Assembly: GCF_019966515.1 (NCBI RefSeq)
Contig: NZ_JAIMIB010000016.1
Location: 1 to 64,000 of the forward strand
Source of the DNA: Roseovarius aestuarii
GTDB taxonomy: Bacteria > Pseudomonadota > Alphaproteobacteria > Rhodobacterales > Rhodobacteraceae
Direction: 5' to 3'
Length of the DNA: 64,000 nucleotides
Notes under the pieces: model-generated
What the model was told of the DNA's origin: nothing
Database searches by the model: none
What the model saw: only the letters and a program-made list of their open reading frames with translations
Part shown: positions 54,133 through 63,203 of the stretch, in pieces
Numbering within the stretch: the first letter of the stretch is position 1
Layout of the letters: each line of letters begins with the position of its first letter
Translations under genes and position numbers: made by a program

Positions 54133-54163
54133 CTTGCGTGATGACGAAATATTATTGCGCAAG
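54133..54163. promoter_or_regulatory. Inverted repeat between trxB and the Lrp regulator
   Basis: CTTGCG-N19-CGCAAG surrounds an A+T-rich core (AAATATTATT), in the 205-base region shared by the two divergent promoters. Lrp/AsnC proteins often bind such sites; this assignment is inference. Confidence 0.35.
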
Positions 54164-54209
54164 CTAGCGGAAATGATATAACAATTGCAAAAATTCAGGA
54201 GTGCGAGAT

Positions 54210-54710
54210 ATGCCGTCCAGTCGGCTTGACGAGATTGACCGCAAGATTCTGGCCGAGCTGCAGGCCGATGGCCGGATGACCAATGTCGAATTGGCAAGTC
54301 GCGTGGGTATTTCGGCCCCGCCCTGTTTGCGGCGGGTCCGCACATTGGAAGAACAAGGATATATTCGCGGCTATCACGCTGATGTGGATGCCCGCGAGCT
54401 GGGTTTCGAGGTGCAGGTCTATGCCATGGTCGGGCTGCAAAGCCAGGCCGAGGCCGACCTCAGCGCTTTTGAGGAACGTTGCCGCAACTGGCCGCTTGTC
54501 CGCGAATGTCACATGTTGAACGGTGAGGTTGATTTCATCCTTAAATGCGTGGCGCCTGATCTGTCCACCTTCCAGCGCTTTCTGACCGAGGAACTGACCG
54601 CCGCCGATAACGTCGGCAGCGTCAAGACGTCGCTTGTGATCCGGGGCGCGAAGGACGAGCCCGGCGTGCCGTTCGATGTGTTGGAAGAGCGGCTGAACAG
54701 GTCAGCCTGA
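54210..54710 (+). CDS. Lrp/AsnC-family transcriptional regulator
   Basis: The 166-residue protein has an N-terminal helix-turn-helix (DRKILAELQADGRMTNVELASRVGIS, about residues 9-34, split here) and a C-terminal RAM ligand-binding domain (LVRECHMLNGEVDFILKC, about residues 98-115). The ATG at 54210 has AGGAG 9 bases upstream; a GTG at 54201 is an alternative. It lies divergent from trxB and may regulate it; it could be autoregulated. The effector, likely an amino acid, is unknown. Confidence 0.92.
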   Translation: MPSSRLDEIDRKILAELQADGRMTNVELASRVGISAPPCLRRVRTLEEQGYIRGYHADVDARELGFEVQVYAMVGLQSQAEADLSAFEERCRNWPLVRECHMLNGEVDFILKCVAPDLSTFQRFLTEELTAADNVGSVKTSLVIRGAKDEPGVPFDVLEERLNRSA

Positions 54711-54713
54711 TCT

Positions 54714-55511
54714 TCACGCCACTGCCAGTTCACCTTGCCAGGTCAATTCTTCGCGTGGATGCGCCAGCGGGCCGAAATCCGACGGCACGTGAATATGCGG
54801 GAAGAAAGACAGGAACAAAGACAGCATATTCTGACCCATGTTACGCTCGAAGTTCAATCCGGGGTGGAAGGTTTCGACATCAAGCCCCGCTGCGTTAATA
54901 GTTGTATGGCGATGCAGGCAAAGATGATACACGCGTACCGGGCGGGGCGGTGTGATTTCGATGATGTTGACCCCATCCACCAAGTTCCGTGCTGGTGTCA
55001 GGATCTGATCGCTGCCCACAACATCGTGCAGATCTGTTCTGGGTGTCAGGATGCGCGCGCCGGGGCCGGTCATCAAATCACCGGCGGGACGGGCAAGGCC
55101 ATAACTGTCTGCCATGAAGCGCGTCAGTCGGGTTTCGGTATGTGCCAGTTCATCACGCCGCGGTATCAGGCTCATCGATCCGATCCATAAAAGCGGCATG
55201 GGGCCGTGCTCTGACGTGATGACCTCGGCCCCGGGTTGCAGATCTTCGATTGCGACAAGCCCGTCGGTCGTCTTGATCAGGGTGCCATGCGCGAAGGCTG
55301 AAAACGCCGATTCGAACGCAGGGATCGCCGGGCCAATCTGGTCAGTGGCATAAATGGCCCCGCTACGTGTCAGGCTGGAAATCTGGAACTTCCGCATCAC
55401 CAGCGGTTTGCGAGCGCTAACGTCATCGCGCGCAAAAGGTTGCGGGCTTGGGTGTGGTGCTTGCGGGCGTGCAATAGTCGGAAAAGGGTGGTGCAATGAA
55501 ATGGGGGGCAT
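54714..55511 (-). CDS. Hint-domain protein without the splicing cysteine
   Basis: The 265-residue protein starts at 55511 with AAAAGG upstream. Residues about 70-240 hold a Hint (intein/hedgehog) domain: AHGTLIKTTDGLVAIEDLQPGAEV, then RILTPR and VDGVNIIEITPP, shown in separate parts. The expected initiating Cys at the start of the Hint block is Ala here (FAHGTL), so self-cleavage through thioester formation is not expected. Related Roseobacter proteins with the same Ala may exist; this was not checked. Function unknown. Confidence 0.75.
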   Translation of the reverse strand: MPPISLHHPFPTIARPQAPHPSPQPFARDDVSARKPLVMRKFQISSLTRSGAIYATDQIGPAIPAFESAFSAFAHGTLIKTTDGLVAIEDLQPGAEVITSEHGPMPLLWIGSMSLIPRRDELAHTETRLTRFMADSYGLARPAGDLMTGPGARILTPRTDLHDVVGSDQILTPARNLVDGVNIIEITPPRPVRVYHLCLHRHTTINAAGLDVETFHPGLNFERNMGQNMLSLFLSFFPHIHVPSDFGPLAHPREELTWQGELAVA

Positions 55512-55605
55512 ACAGATTAACCTTTTACTCTTAACGTCCTTACTGCGCCGGCCCCCACCGACAACCACAGAAAGACTGTTTCCATTTACTCGTTACACGT
55601 CAAAC

Positions 55606-55782
55606 ATGACAGATTTGCCTAAATTCAGTCAAGTTTTTGACGACATTGTATCCCAGCTTCGACCAATTGGGCCACAAGCCAGAGTTTGTTTCCTGCCGAT
55701 TGAGCCGTTAACCATGTTGGCAGAGGCATGGCATGTTTGGTCAAAAATGGATCGTCCCGTTTCAGGGACGACCCACCCTTGA
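55606..55782 (+). CDS. Possible small protein, unsupported by homology
   Basis: The 58-codon frame begins with ATG 55606, without a good ribosome binding site. The residues are mixed hydrophobic and polar (CFLPIEPLTMLAEAWHVW). Codon use is A+T-rich, unlike the neighbours. A terminator-like hairpin follows 34 bases after the stop, so some transcript may end here. It may instead be a small RNA. Confidence 0.25.
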   Translation: MTDLPKFSQVFDDIVSQLRPIGPQARVCFLPIEPLTMLAEAWHVWSKMDRPVSGTTHP

Positions 55783-55815
55783 AAACTGGTACGAAAAGCA
55801 CTGGTGAACTCTTCG

Positions 55816-55850
55816 TTAAAGGCCGTCTTGCTCAGGCGGTCTTTAATTCC
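55816..55850 (+). terminator. Terminator-like hairpin in the Hint-pgeF gap
   Basis: TTAAAGGCCG pairs with CGGTCTTTAA over an 11-base loop, with one G-T wobble. TTCC follows and a T-run is weak. It may end a short transcript coming from the left. Confidence 0.45.
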
Positions 55851-56240
55851 TTTACGACTGTAGCACTCGCTGCATTCTTGCGGGCGCGGCGCATCGTTCG
55901 CTGAAATGGCAAGGCGGTTTCCTGAGTCTTGCTGTTCTTGATAACTGATTTCAACCAACGCTGTTTCATCTCTTATAGCCCTCTTATCAACATCGACCTT
56001 TTCGGCCGTTCAAAATTTCGTTGATCCGACTATGACTGGAATTTGCGGCCATGATTTGACGATTTGCAATCAATTTAAGAAAGTTTCTGACAATCATAAC
56101 GGCAATTGTGAACGCTACATAAACTTCCCGTAACTATCTGTAGAATATATGTAATAGCGGAATTACGGAGTGCGAAGATACTGATGCGGCGTTTGAATTA
56201 GGACAAGTTGGTCCCCCAACGCGCCGCCATCTTGCCCAAT

Positions 56241-56996
56241 TCATAAACGGATGGTCGAGATCAGTCGCCCGTAATCAGCTTCCTGAGCATGCGTCGCGCG
56301 CCTGAACGAGAAAAACCTGTCAGGTTCCGAATAGGTGCAGTGGCGCGTCCATTTAGCATGGCCCACGCCCGCGCTGCGCAAGCGGTGGAGGCCATAGCCT
56401 GTAAGGTCGAACTGGTAGCGGTCGCCCTCGCCATTGGCGAAGAAGCGGCTGTTATCGGGGTCCTGATCCAGAAATGCGTCGATGAATTCGGGACCGACCT
56501 CATAGGCGGCCTGGCTGATCGACGGGCCGATGACCGCGCTGATATCTGCGCGGTTTGCCCCAAGCGCCTCCATCGAAGCCACAGTTGATTCGAGCACGCC
56601 ATCAAGCGCCCCGCGCCACCCTGCATGCGCGGCCCCGATCACGCCCGCATTGGCATCGGCAAACAGGACCGGTTGGCAATCGGCTGTCAGAATTGCCAAC
56701 GCGATACCGGGTTGCGACGTCACCATCGCATCGGCTTTCGGATTGCCCGTCACTGGTCCTTCGACCGTCAGGACATCAGGGGAATGCACCTGATAGACCG
56801 TGACCAGATGATTCGGCGGTACCTGCATCGCTTCGGCAACACGGGCGCGGTTGATCTTGACAACCTCGGCTTGATCCGAGGATCCCAACCCGCAATTCAG
56901 CCCTTCGAACACGCCCGAGGACGCGCCGCCCTTACGGGTGAAAAACCCGTGGCGCAGGGGGGCCAGACAATCGGCGGTCAGGATTTCAAGTGTCAT
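56241..56996 (-). CDS. pgeF: Peptidoglycan editing factor PgeF (YfiH/DUF152 family)
   Basis: The 251-residue protein belongs to the YfiH/PgeF (laccase-domain) family, which corrects mis-incorporated L-Ser in peptidoglycan and is also reported as a purine-nucleoside-acting enzyme. TADCQPVLF (Cys, about residues 103-111) and AHAGWRGALDGVLE (about 121-134, conserved His) form the metal-binding site. The gene overlaps midA by 4 bases at its start. Confidence 0.9.
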   Translation of the reverse strand: MTLEILTADCLAPLRHGFFTRKGGASSGVFEGLNCGLGSSDQAEVVKINRARVAEAMQVPPNHLVTVYQVHSPDVLTVEGPVTGNPKADAMVTSQPGIALAILTADCQPVLFADANAGVIGAAHAGWRGALDGVLESTVASMEALGANRADISAVIGPSISQAAYEVGPEFIDAFLDQDPDNSRFFANGEGDRYQFDLTGYGLHRLRSAGVGHAKWTRHCTYSEPDRFFSFRRATHAQEADYGRLISTIRL

Positions 56997-58054
56997 GGTT
57001 CCAATCCGGGTGGGGGCGTAGCCCCGTCAGGATAAAAGGCAAGTACCTTGAACAGCGTCCCCATTTCCGCGCTGTGGGTCAAGCGCCGATGTGCGGCGAT
57101 ATGGTTTTGCAGTGCTTCACCCGAAAGATTTTTCGCCAGCGCCTGCGCCCGTGTGGTAATGCCGAGCCGCTCCAGAAACACCCCTTGCGGCGTGAGGCGG
57201 CTGTGGCACGACGGCGTCGCGTGGGCCAGCGCTTCGAAATCCACATGGGCGGTCAGATCGGCCTGCCCTGGACGGGCCAGCGGATCGACCGAGGCATGTG
57301 CCGCCAGCGCCTGAAATGTATCACCCTGCGACCGCCAGTCGCCGTAATCCACGATCAGCGCTGTGCCACCGCGAGTGGCTATATGTCTGCCGATCTCTTC
57401 AGCCATCAACACACCTGATGGGCAGATTTCGACGATATCGCCGGATCTGGTATCTTCTACCCGGTGCTTCAGTTCTATGGGAGCCACTGGGCCTGACAGG
57501 CGGAAAGCAAGTCCCGCCTCATGTACGCCGACTTGTCGTTCGCGCCAGCCTTTGCCATCCCGCTGAAACTGTCGGATCGGCAGAGCATCAAAGAATTCAT
57601 TCGCCACAAGAAAGAGGGGCAGGTCGGGCAGGGTGCTCAGATCGTCCTGCCAGGTGATATTTTCGCGATTCAATGTCGTGCGCTGCTGCACCTTCAACGG
57701 CTCTGATCGCTCGATCAGCTGTATCTGCATCGCCTCGTGAAACCCGGGCACCTTTTGCGTGGCGCGCAGCAGGTCCGCCATCAGCGTCCCGCGCCCCGGC
57801 CCTGTTTCGGCCAGTACGAACGGCGATGGCGCGCCCTGATCCAGCCAGCTCTGCGCAAGGCAAAGGCCAATCAATTCGCCAAACATCTGGCTGATTTCCG
57901 GCGCGGTGATGAAATCGCCCGCTGCCCCAAGCGGATCGCGCGTGGCGTAGTAGCCGTGTTCGGGGTGCAGCAGGCAGTCCGACATGTATTCTGCCAGTGT
58001 GATCGGTCCGCCCGCGGTGATCCGGCGGATCAGATGCGTGCGCAGGTCACTCAT
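56993..58054 (-). CDS. SAM-dependent methyltransferase of the MidA/NDUFAF7 family
   Basis: The 353-residue protein has the class I methyltransferase loop [14 protein letters not shown] (about residues 82-95), and the family segment [13 protein letters not shown]. In mitochondria the homologue NDUFAF7 methylates an arginine of complex I; in bacteria the role is less clear. It sits between lgt and pgeF with 4-base overlaps on both sides. Confidence 0.88.
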   Translation of the reverse strand: MSDLRTHLIRRITAGGPITLAEYMSDCLLHPEHGYYATRDPLGAAGDFITAPEISQMFGELIGLCLAQSWLDQGAPSPFVLAETGPGRGTLMADLLRATQKVPGFHEAMQIQLIERSEPLKVQQRTTLNRENITWQDDLSTLPDLPLFLVANEFFDALPIRQFQRDGKGWRERQVGVHEAGLAFRLSGPVAPIELKHRVEDTRSGDIVEICPSGVLMAEEIGRHIATRGGTALIVDYGDWRSQGDTFQALAAHASVDPLARPGQADLTAHVDFEALAHATPSCHSRLTPQGVFLERLGITTRAQALAKNLSGEALQNHIAAHRRLTHSAEMGTLFKVLAFYPDGATPPPGLEP

Positions 58055-58938
58055 TTTGTGCGCCGTAGCGCAAGACCGATCATCAAGAAGCCAAAGGCGA
58101 TCATCGGTAGCGACAAGAGTTGCCCCATGCTTAGCCCGGCGGGGCCGAACTGTACGACATATCCCAGCGGATTATCCGGCGTGATGAACTGGGCATCGGC
58201 CTGACGGGCAAATTCCACGATGAATCTTGAGATGCCATAGCCGACGAAAAACACACCGGTGACAAAACCAACCCGTTTGAGCGCGCCGCGACGGTAGACC
58301 AGGAAAAGCAGCACCAGACCCAGGATCAGCCCTTCCAGCAGCGCCTCGTAAAGTTGCGAGGGATGGCGTGCACAAATGCCCTCAATACCTGGGCAATCCT
58401 GCGCCGCCGGCCCCGGAAAGGCCACGCCCCAGGGTAGTGATGTCGGCCGCCCCCAGAGCTCGGCATTGATGAAATTGGCGATCCGGCCCAGAAGCAGCCC
58501 CACCGGCGTTGCCATGCACAGGATGTCGGCCACCGAAAAGCCGCGCACACCGCGCCGCCAGGCAAAGGCAAAGCAGGCAATGATCACACCGATCAGCCCG
58601 CCGTGAAACGACATCCCTCCTTGCCATACCTGCAAGATTTCCGCCGGGTTCTGCAAATAATGGGCCGGTTGATAGAAAGCCACGAACCCCAGCCTGCCGC
58701 CCAGAATGACCCCCAGAATGACCCATGTCAGCAGGTCCTCGACGGCGGACACGTCCAGCACCGGCTTTTCGTTGGCCCAAAGTTTCGGGCGCTTGACCGT
58801 TGCGACGACCAGTCGCCAGCCGATCAGGATGCCCGCGATGTAAGACAGCGCATACCAGCGCAGTGCCAGATCAAAACCAAAGAGCGAGATGCTGAAGATC
58901 TCGGGCGCAATTTCGGGGAAAGGGATCATAGCCTGCAT
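58051..58938 (-). CDS. lgt: Prolipoprotein diacylglyceryl transferase
   Basis: Lgt moves a diacylglyceryl group from phosphatidylglycerol to the lipobox cysteine of prolipoproteins. The start at 58938 gives about 295 residues (another ATG at 58929 is possible). The protein has seven or so membrane segments, with SFHGGLIGV (about residues 103-111) and [15 protein letters not shown] (about 144-158), the catalytic and substrate-binding motifs. The frame further upstream to 59214 is not coding. It is the first gene of lgt-midA-pgeF. Confidence 0.95.
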   Translation of the reverse strand: MQAMIPFPEIAPEIFSISLFGFDLALRWYALSYIAGILIGWRLVVATVKRPKLWANEKPVLDVSAVEDLLTWVILGVILGGRLGFVAFYQPAHYLQNPAEILQVWQGGMSFHGGLIGVIIACFAFAWRRGVRGFSVADILCMATPVGLLLGRIANFINAELWGRPTSLPWGVAFPGPAAQDCPGIEGICARHPSQLYEALLEGLILGLVLLFLVYRRGALKRVGFVTGVFFVGYGISRFIVEFARQADAQFITPDNPLGYVVQFGPAGLSMGQLLSLPMIAFGFLMIGLALRRTK

Positions 58939-59034
58939 GGCTGCCTGTGTGTGTCGCGGCGCAGGGGAAGTCAACCTTGTGATACGCGCCAATCCGCCCC
59001 ATATAGAGGTCAGGAATTTTTGCCGGAGGGCCCC

Positions 59035-59283
59035 ATGCAAACCCGTAATAAAGTGCTTGATGACATCTCGAAACTGATGACCAACGCGATGGGTGTCGCT
59101 CAGGGCGCGAAGGACGAAGCCGAGACCGCTATGTCGTCGATGATCGACCGTTGGCTGGCGGATCGGGATTTCGTTACCCGTGAAGAATTCGATGCCGTCC
59201 GCGCCATGGCGCAAAAAGCCCGCGAAGAGAACGAAGCGCTCAAGGCGCGGCTTGACGCACTGGAAGCTGGCAGCAGCAAATAA
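59035..59283 (+). CDS. Accessory factor UbiK-family protein (BMFP)
   Basis: The 82-residue protein has the DUF526/BMFP pattern: an N-terminal helical part ([15 protein letters not shown]), then [33 protein letters not shown] (about residues 45-77, split here), a C-terminal coiled coil. Members including UbiK trimerise and help ubiquinone synthesis or bind membranes. GGAGGG stands ahead of the ATG. It is divergent from lgt. Confidence 0.85.
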   Translation: MQTRNKVLDDISKLMTNAMGVAQGAKDEAETAMSSMIDRWLADRDFVTREEFDAVRAMAQKAREENEALKARLDALEAGSSK

Positions 59284-59628
59284 CGTTGTTTTCGGCTTGA
59301 TTTCGCTTTGGTCGCTCCCCGGGGCTGACCGTCAGACCTGTACGTGTACGCCGGTGTTTGATTGCACTGTGCATGGTCTGTGATACACATGCTTGGCGCA
59401 GCTACTTTAGGGGCATCAGGTGGTGGCACCCTGTGATTTTGCTTCCGCAATACCTGTGACAGCGCGCGCGTTTATGTGGACCTCTTCATTGTTCTGGGGC
59501 CGGTTAGTGCCATCGGAGGGCAACGACGCAAGGCATGATGCTGGCAGTCAAAGTCGCCTTGTCGCGCGCTGAAGAACCCTCACGGGCCGGAAGCCAGACT
59601 GATATGTAGCCCATCCGATGGGGGCGTT
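59284..59628. other. Convergent intergenic stretch between ubiK-like and csaA genes
   Basis: About 345 bases show no gene-like frame, no tRNA and no clear terminator. Confidence 0.5.
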
Positions 59629-59970
59629 TCAGTGCATTCTTTCGCCGACAGGAACATCACGGTCGGGCCTCAGCAGGACGATCTCACCATCGCCATCAGA
59701 GAGGCCAAGCACCAGCACTTCGGACATGAACCTGCCGATCTGGCGTGCCGGAAAATTGACTACTGCCACGACCTGGCGGCCAGTCAAGCTGTCGGGCGTA
59801 TAATGTGCGGTGATCTGAGCCGAGGTTTTCTTCTCACCGATCTCGGCACCAAAATCGATCCACATCTTGATCGCCGGTTTGCGTGCTTCGGGGTAGGGTT
59901 CGGCTCTGATGACATGGCCCACACGAATGTCGACCTTCAGAAAATCATCGAAGGTGATGTCGTCAGCCAT
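59629..59970 (-). CDS. csaA: tRNA-binding protein CsaA-like
   Basis: The 113-residue protein is a single OB-fold tRNA-binding domain, as in CsaA: DDFLKVDIRVGHVIRAEPYPEARKPAIK (about residues 8-35, split here), then VVAVVNFPARQIGRFMSEVLVLG. CsaA has chaperone-like and tRNA-binding activity. Its start overlaps the proC stop by 8 bases. Confidence 0.92.
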   Translation of the reverse strand: MADDITFDDFLKVDIRVGHVIRAEPYPEARKPAIKMWIDFGAEIGEKKTSAQITAHYTPDSLTGRQVVAVVNFPARQIGRFMSEVLVLGLSDGDGEIVLLRPDRDVPVGERMH

Positions 59971-60778
59971 CTGCCAGTTCCCTTGAGCGATCCGTGGCTG
60001 CCTTGACGGTCGAGGCCATCAGTGGCGGCAGACCACTTGCCTCGTCCATCAATACCTCAAGCCCGGCCTGTGTGGTCCCGTTGGGGCTGGTCACGTTTAC
60101 GCGCAGTTGTGATGGCGTTTCTTCGGCAGCTTCGGCCAGCGCCCCGGCGCCCGCAACCGTCACCTTAGCCAATTGCATCGCCAGTTCCGGTGCCAATCCC
60201 TGCGCCTCGCCCGCTGCAGCCATACAGTCAATCATGTGAAAGACATAGGCGGGACCTGACCCGCTGACACCTGTTACGGCGTTCATCTGGTCTTCGACCT
60301 CCAACCTTACAACCTGCCCGACAGCGCTCAGCAACTCCTGAGTCAGATCAAGTTGCGCGTCCCCGACATGCGCATTGCCGATGATCGCCGTGATCCCGCG
60401 TCCGACCGCCGCCGGAGTGTTGGGCATGGCGCGGATGACCGGGCTCTTTGCCCCCAACGCAGCCTCAAAAGCCGAAATAGGTGTGCCCGCCGCGACCGAG
60501 ACAAAGAGAGTGTCACTATTTCCCATCGCCGCGATCGCAGGCAGCGCGTCCCCCATCATCTGCGGTTTGACTGCGATCAATACAACGGCGGGTCTGGCCG
60601 GCAGTTCGGCGTTGATGTGTACGCCGGTCGATTGCAGCCAGGCCGAGGGGTTCGGGTCGATCACCCAGACGGATGTTGCCGGTAGTCCATCAGACAACCA
60701 GCCCTGAAGCATGGCGGACCCCATCTTGCCGCATCCAAGTAAGACAAGGCCTCTCTCGGCCACAAATGACATATCCAT
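59963..60778 (-). CDS. proC: Pyrroline-5-carboxylate reductase
   Basis: ProC performs the last step of proline synthesis, using NAD(P)H. The 271-residue protein has the Rossmann loop LLGCGKMGSAML (about residues 13-24), then VLIAVKPQMM, and the C-terminal GSGPAYVFHMIDCMAAAGE and TVAGAGAL-like segments. It is the upstream partner of csaA. M3 (60772) may be an alternative start. Confidence 0.95.
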   Translation of the reverse strand: MDMSFVAERGLVLLGCGKMGSAMLQGWLSDGLPATSVWVIDPNPSAWLQSTGVHINAELPARPAVVLIAVKPQMMGDALPAIAAMGNSDTLFVSVAAGTPISAFEAALGAKSPVIRAMPNTPAAVGRGITAIIGNAHVGDAQLDLTQELLSAVGQVVRLEVEDQMNAVTGVSGSGPAYVFHMIDCMAAAGEAQGLAPELAMQLAKVTVAGAGALAEAAEETPSQLRVNVTSPNGTTQAGLEVLMDEASGLPPLMASTVKAATDRSRELADG

Positions 60779-60823
60779 GATGGTTTGCTCCCCGCGTTAT
60801 TTCTTACTTGCGCGGGGGTAGGT

Positions 60824-61324
60824 TTAAGCCCGCCCGTAGGCCTCCGCAATGGCGACCTGCAGGGCATCCTTGGGTTCGCGGTCGCCCCAGACAACCAGTT
60901 GGAATGCGGGATAGTAGCGTTCGCAGCTCAGAACTGCAGCGGTAAGCAATGTGTCGATCTGCTCGGGGCCCGGCCCCAGCCCGCCCGCCATCACCAGGCC
61001 ATAGCGATAGACCATAAGCTTGGGTTCGGCCCAATAGGTGAAGGCGCCGGCCCAGCACTGATCATTGACGTCGTTGAGCATCTGATAAACGGCGGGAAGC
61101 TTTTCGTCCGGCGGTTCCATCTCGAAACTGCAGATCAACCGCAGGGTTTCGTCATAGGCCGACCAGGCCAGGGTGATTGAATAGGTGCGCCACTGCCCCT
61201 CAACAGCCATCGCGATCTGGTCATCGGCGATACGGTCGAAATCCCAGTCGTGATGTTCGGCGATATGCTCGACAATATCTATGGGGTGAAGGTCTTCTTG
61301 CAAAAACTGCTCGGACAAGGCCAT
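60824..61324 (-). CDS. YbjN-domain protein
   Basis: The 166-residue protein starts at 61324, with GAGGTGACG upstream; the longer frame to 61591 is not conserved-looking. The YbjN pattern shows as IVEHIAEHHDWDFDR, and later AYDETLRLICSFEMEPP, both near the N-terminal half. It resembles the type III chaperone-like YbjN fold. Its role is unknown. It is divergent from the FabH-like gene. Confidence 0.82.
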   Translation of the reverse strand: MALSEQFLQEDLHPIDIVEHIAEHHDWDFDRIADDQIAMAVEGQWRTYSITLAWSAYDETLRLICSFEMEPPDEKLPAVYQMLNDVNDQCWAGAFTYWAEPKLMVYRYGLVMAGGLGPGPEQIDTLLTAAVLSCERYYPAFQLVVWGDREPKDALQVAIAEAYGRA

Positions 61325-61665
61325 TGCGTCACCTCTTTTTTTGTAGCGTTTGGCACTGTTCAGCGCCCCAAGCGCTAGGTGCCTGCTCAATAAGCGGGGG
61401 CTGATCCCCTCGCCCATACAAGATATGGTGCGGCCTTCGCGGCGCCCTGTAAAGCTATTTATTGGGGATAACCACAATAAGTTGTGGACGAATGCACGGT
61501 CCTCCCCATTTATGGCGAGTGTAGGGCCGATCGAGATGGCGATGTGGGAAGGTTTCGGATGTCCGCTGCAATATAAAGCGTTTTTGCGCATTATTCCGCC
61601 CGGTCGTGCTTGACCTTGGGTCGGTCACCGGATGATCTTGGGTGATCCGCGCAAAGGACCCGACC
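61325..61665. other. Intergenic stretch between YbjN and the FabH-like gene
   Basis: About 341 bases include the perfect palindrome CCACAA-TAAG-TTGTGG at 61472-61487, in an A+T-rich context that probably also holds a divergent promoter pair. Confidence 0.45.
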
Positions 61666-62787
61666 ATGCATGTACCTGCCATTACCGGCACCGGCGTCTT
61701 TACGCCCGCCCAGACCATCACCAATGATGAGCTGGTCAAAGCATTCAATGCTTATGCTGAAAAATTCAACGCCGAGAATGCCGAGGCGATTGCCGCCGGA
61801 GAGCTTGCGGTGAAAGACCCGTCCTCGTCCGAGTTCATTGTCGGCGCTTCGGGTATTCACCAGCGCCATGTACTCGACAAGACCGGGGTTCTGGATCCGG
61901 ACGTGATGCATCCGCATCTGCCGGTGCGCGGCGATGACGAGCCATCACTTATGGCGGAAATGGCACTGGATGCCTGCGGCAAGGCGCTTGAACAGGCTGG
62001 CCGCCGCGCCGAAGAGGTCGATCTGGTGATCTGCGCGGCCAGCAATCACGAACGCCCCTATCCGGCGATTGCCGTCGAGATCCAGCAGCTTTTGGGCGCG
62101 GGCGGCTTTGCCTTTGACATGAATGTCGCCTGTTCCTCGGCGACGTTCGGGATGCAGGCGGCGGCGGACATGATCCGCGCCGGCTCGGTGCGTTGCGCCG
62201 TGGTGGTGAACCCCGAGATCTGCTCGGGCCATCTCGAATGGCGCGACCGCGATTGCCATTTCATCTTCGGCGATGTCTGCACCGCCTCGGTTCTGGAGCG
62301 CACGGAGGATGTGAAGGATGCGCATTTTGTCATCCGCTCGACCCGCTGTGCCACGCAGTTTTCCAACAATATCCGCAACAATAACGGTTACCTGCGCCGC
62401 ACCCGCGCGGGCCACATGGAAGACCGGCGCGACATGCTGTTCGTGCAGGAGGGCCGCAAGGTCTTCAAGGAGGTGCTGCCGCTGGTGTCAAAACACATCG
62501 CCGATCATTTGGAGGCGGAAGGGGTTGAGGCCAGCGCGCTCAAACGTCTCTGGCTGCATCAGGCCAACAAGGCGATGAACGATTTCATCGGGCGTAAGGT
62601 GATGGGCCGGGTGCCCGAGCCGCATGAGCAGCCCAATATCCTGCAGGATTACGCGAATACATCCTCGGCGGGGTCGATCATCGCGTTCTCGAAATTTTCG
62701 GACGATCTGCAGCCGGGCGATGCAGGGCTGATCTGTTCATTCGGCGCGGGCTATTCGGTGGGGTCGGTGCTGGTTGAGCGGGCCTGA
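61666..62787 (+). CDS. Beta-ketoacyl-ACP synthase III family protein
   Basis: The 373-residue FabH-like protein starts at 61666 with AAAGGA upstream. The catalytic Cys is in NVACSSATFG (about residues 151-160), the His in HQANKAMND (about 298-306) and the Asn in YANTSSAGS (about 334-342). It is longer than house-keeping FabH (about 320 residues), as in FabH-like paralogues that take medium-chain acyl-CoA such as the Pseudomonas beta-ketodecanoyl-ACP synthase. Acyl chain preference cannot be read from the sequence. Confidence 0.88.
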   Translation: MHVPAITGTGVFTPAQTITNDELVKAFNAYAEKFNAENAEAIAAGELAVKDPSSSEFIVGASGIHQRHVLDKTGVLDPDVMHPHLPVRGDDEPSLMAEMALDACGKALEQAGRRAEEVDLVICAASNHERPYPAIAVEIQQLLGAGGFAFDMNVACSSATFGMQAAADMIRAGSVRCAVVVNPEICSGHLEWRDRDCHFIFGDVCTASVLERTEDVKDAHFVIRSTRCATQFSNNIRNNNGYLRRTRAGHMEDRRDMLFVQEGRKVFKEVLPLVSKHIADHLEAEGVEASALKRLWLHQANKAMNDFIGRKVMGRVPEPHEQPNILQDYANTSSAGSIIAFSKFSDDLQPGDAGLICSFGAGYSVGSVLVERA

Positions 62788-63203
62788 GTGAGCTTATCAG
62801 GCCGGGTTTTGGCGAATCCAGGCAAATACCACAAGTCGAACGCCGAGCTAGTCCGCGTTTGGCACCCAAAACTCAGGGTCTTTTCCGAACGAAGAGATCG
62901 AAGCGACAAGTGTGGTGGGTGAGGCCGGTATTGACGGGCCGATGTCATCATCAGGAAGCAAGCTTCCGTGGATGGAATGCGATGGCATCGTCGATGCCCT
63001 CAATCGGGCGCGAGGGGAAAGGACATTCCCAAACCACCCCGGCCTCACCCTTGTGCCCGCTCTTGGGGACGTCGAGCACCTAGTCATCCCGGAAAACCTT
63101 GGGATTGCTTTACAAATGACATTTCGGGATAAAGCGGTTAATGGGAAAACGTCTGCGGCTTTCCCCGCCTGAACGCGGGGCCCGTTACCTTGGGGATGAG
63201 TGA
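62788..63203. other. Intergenic stretch after the FabH-like gene
   Basis: About 416 bases. A G+C-rich hairpin CCCCGC-CTGAAC-GCGGGG (63163-63180) lies 24 bases before the next gene. The open frames here show no motifs. Confidence 0.45.

Larger units (their letters stand above)
55512..56240. other. Long intergenic stretch between the Hint and pgeF genes
   Basis: About 729 bases are A+T-richer than the rest. They contain one candidate short frame (55606-55782, plus), a strong hairpin at 55816-55846 and otherwise nothing recognised. Confidence 0.45.

Noticed and set aside
55733-55807. A 24-codon frame starting MFGQKW
   Set aside because: Too short and in a different frame from the better candidate at 55606; no independent support.
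61465-61490. Possible DnaA boxes near GGGGATAACCACAA and TTGTGGACG
   Set aside because: Each differs from TTATCCACA at several places, and there is no dnaA/dnaN or A+T-rich unwinding region that would suggest an origin.
62848-63087. Short frames in the gap after the FabH-like gene
   Set aside because: Neither strand gives a recognisable domain, and the frames lack a ribosome binding site.
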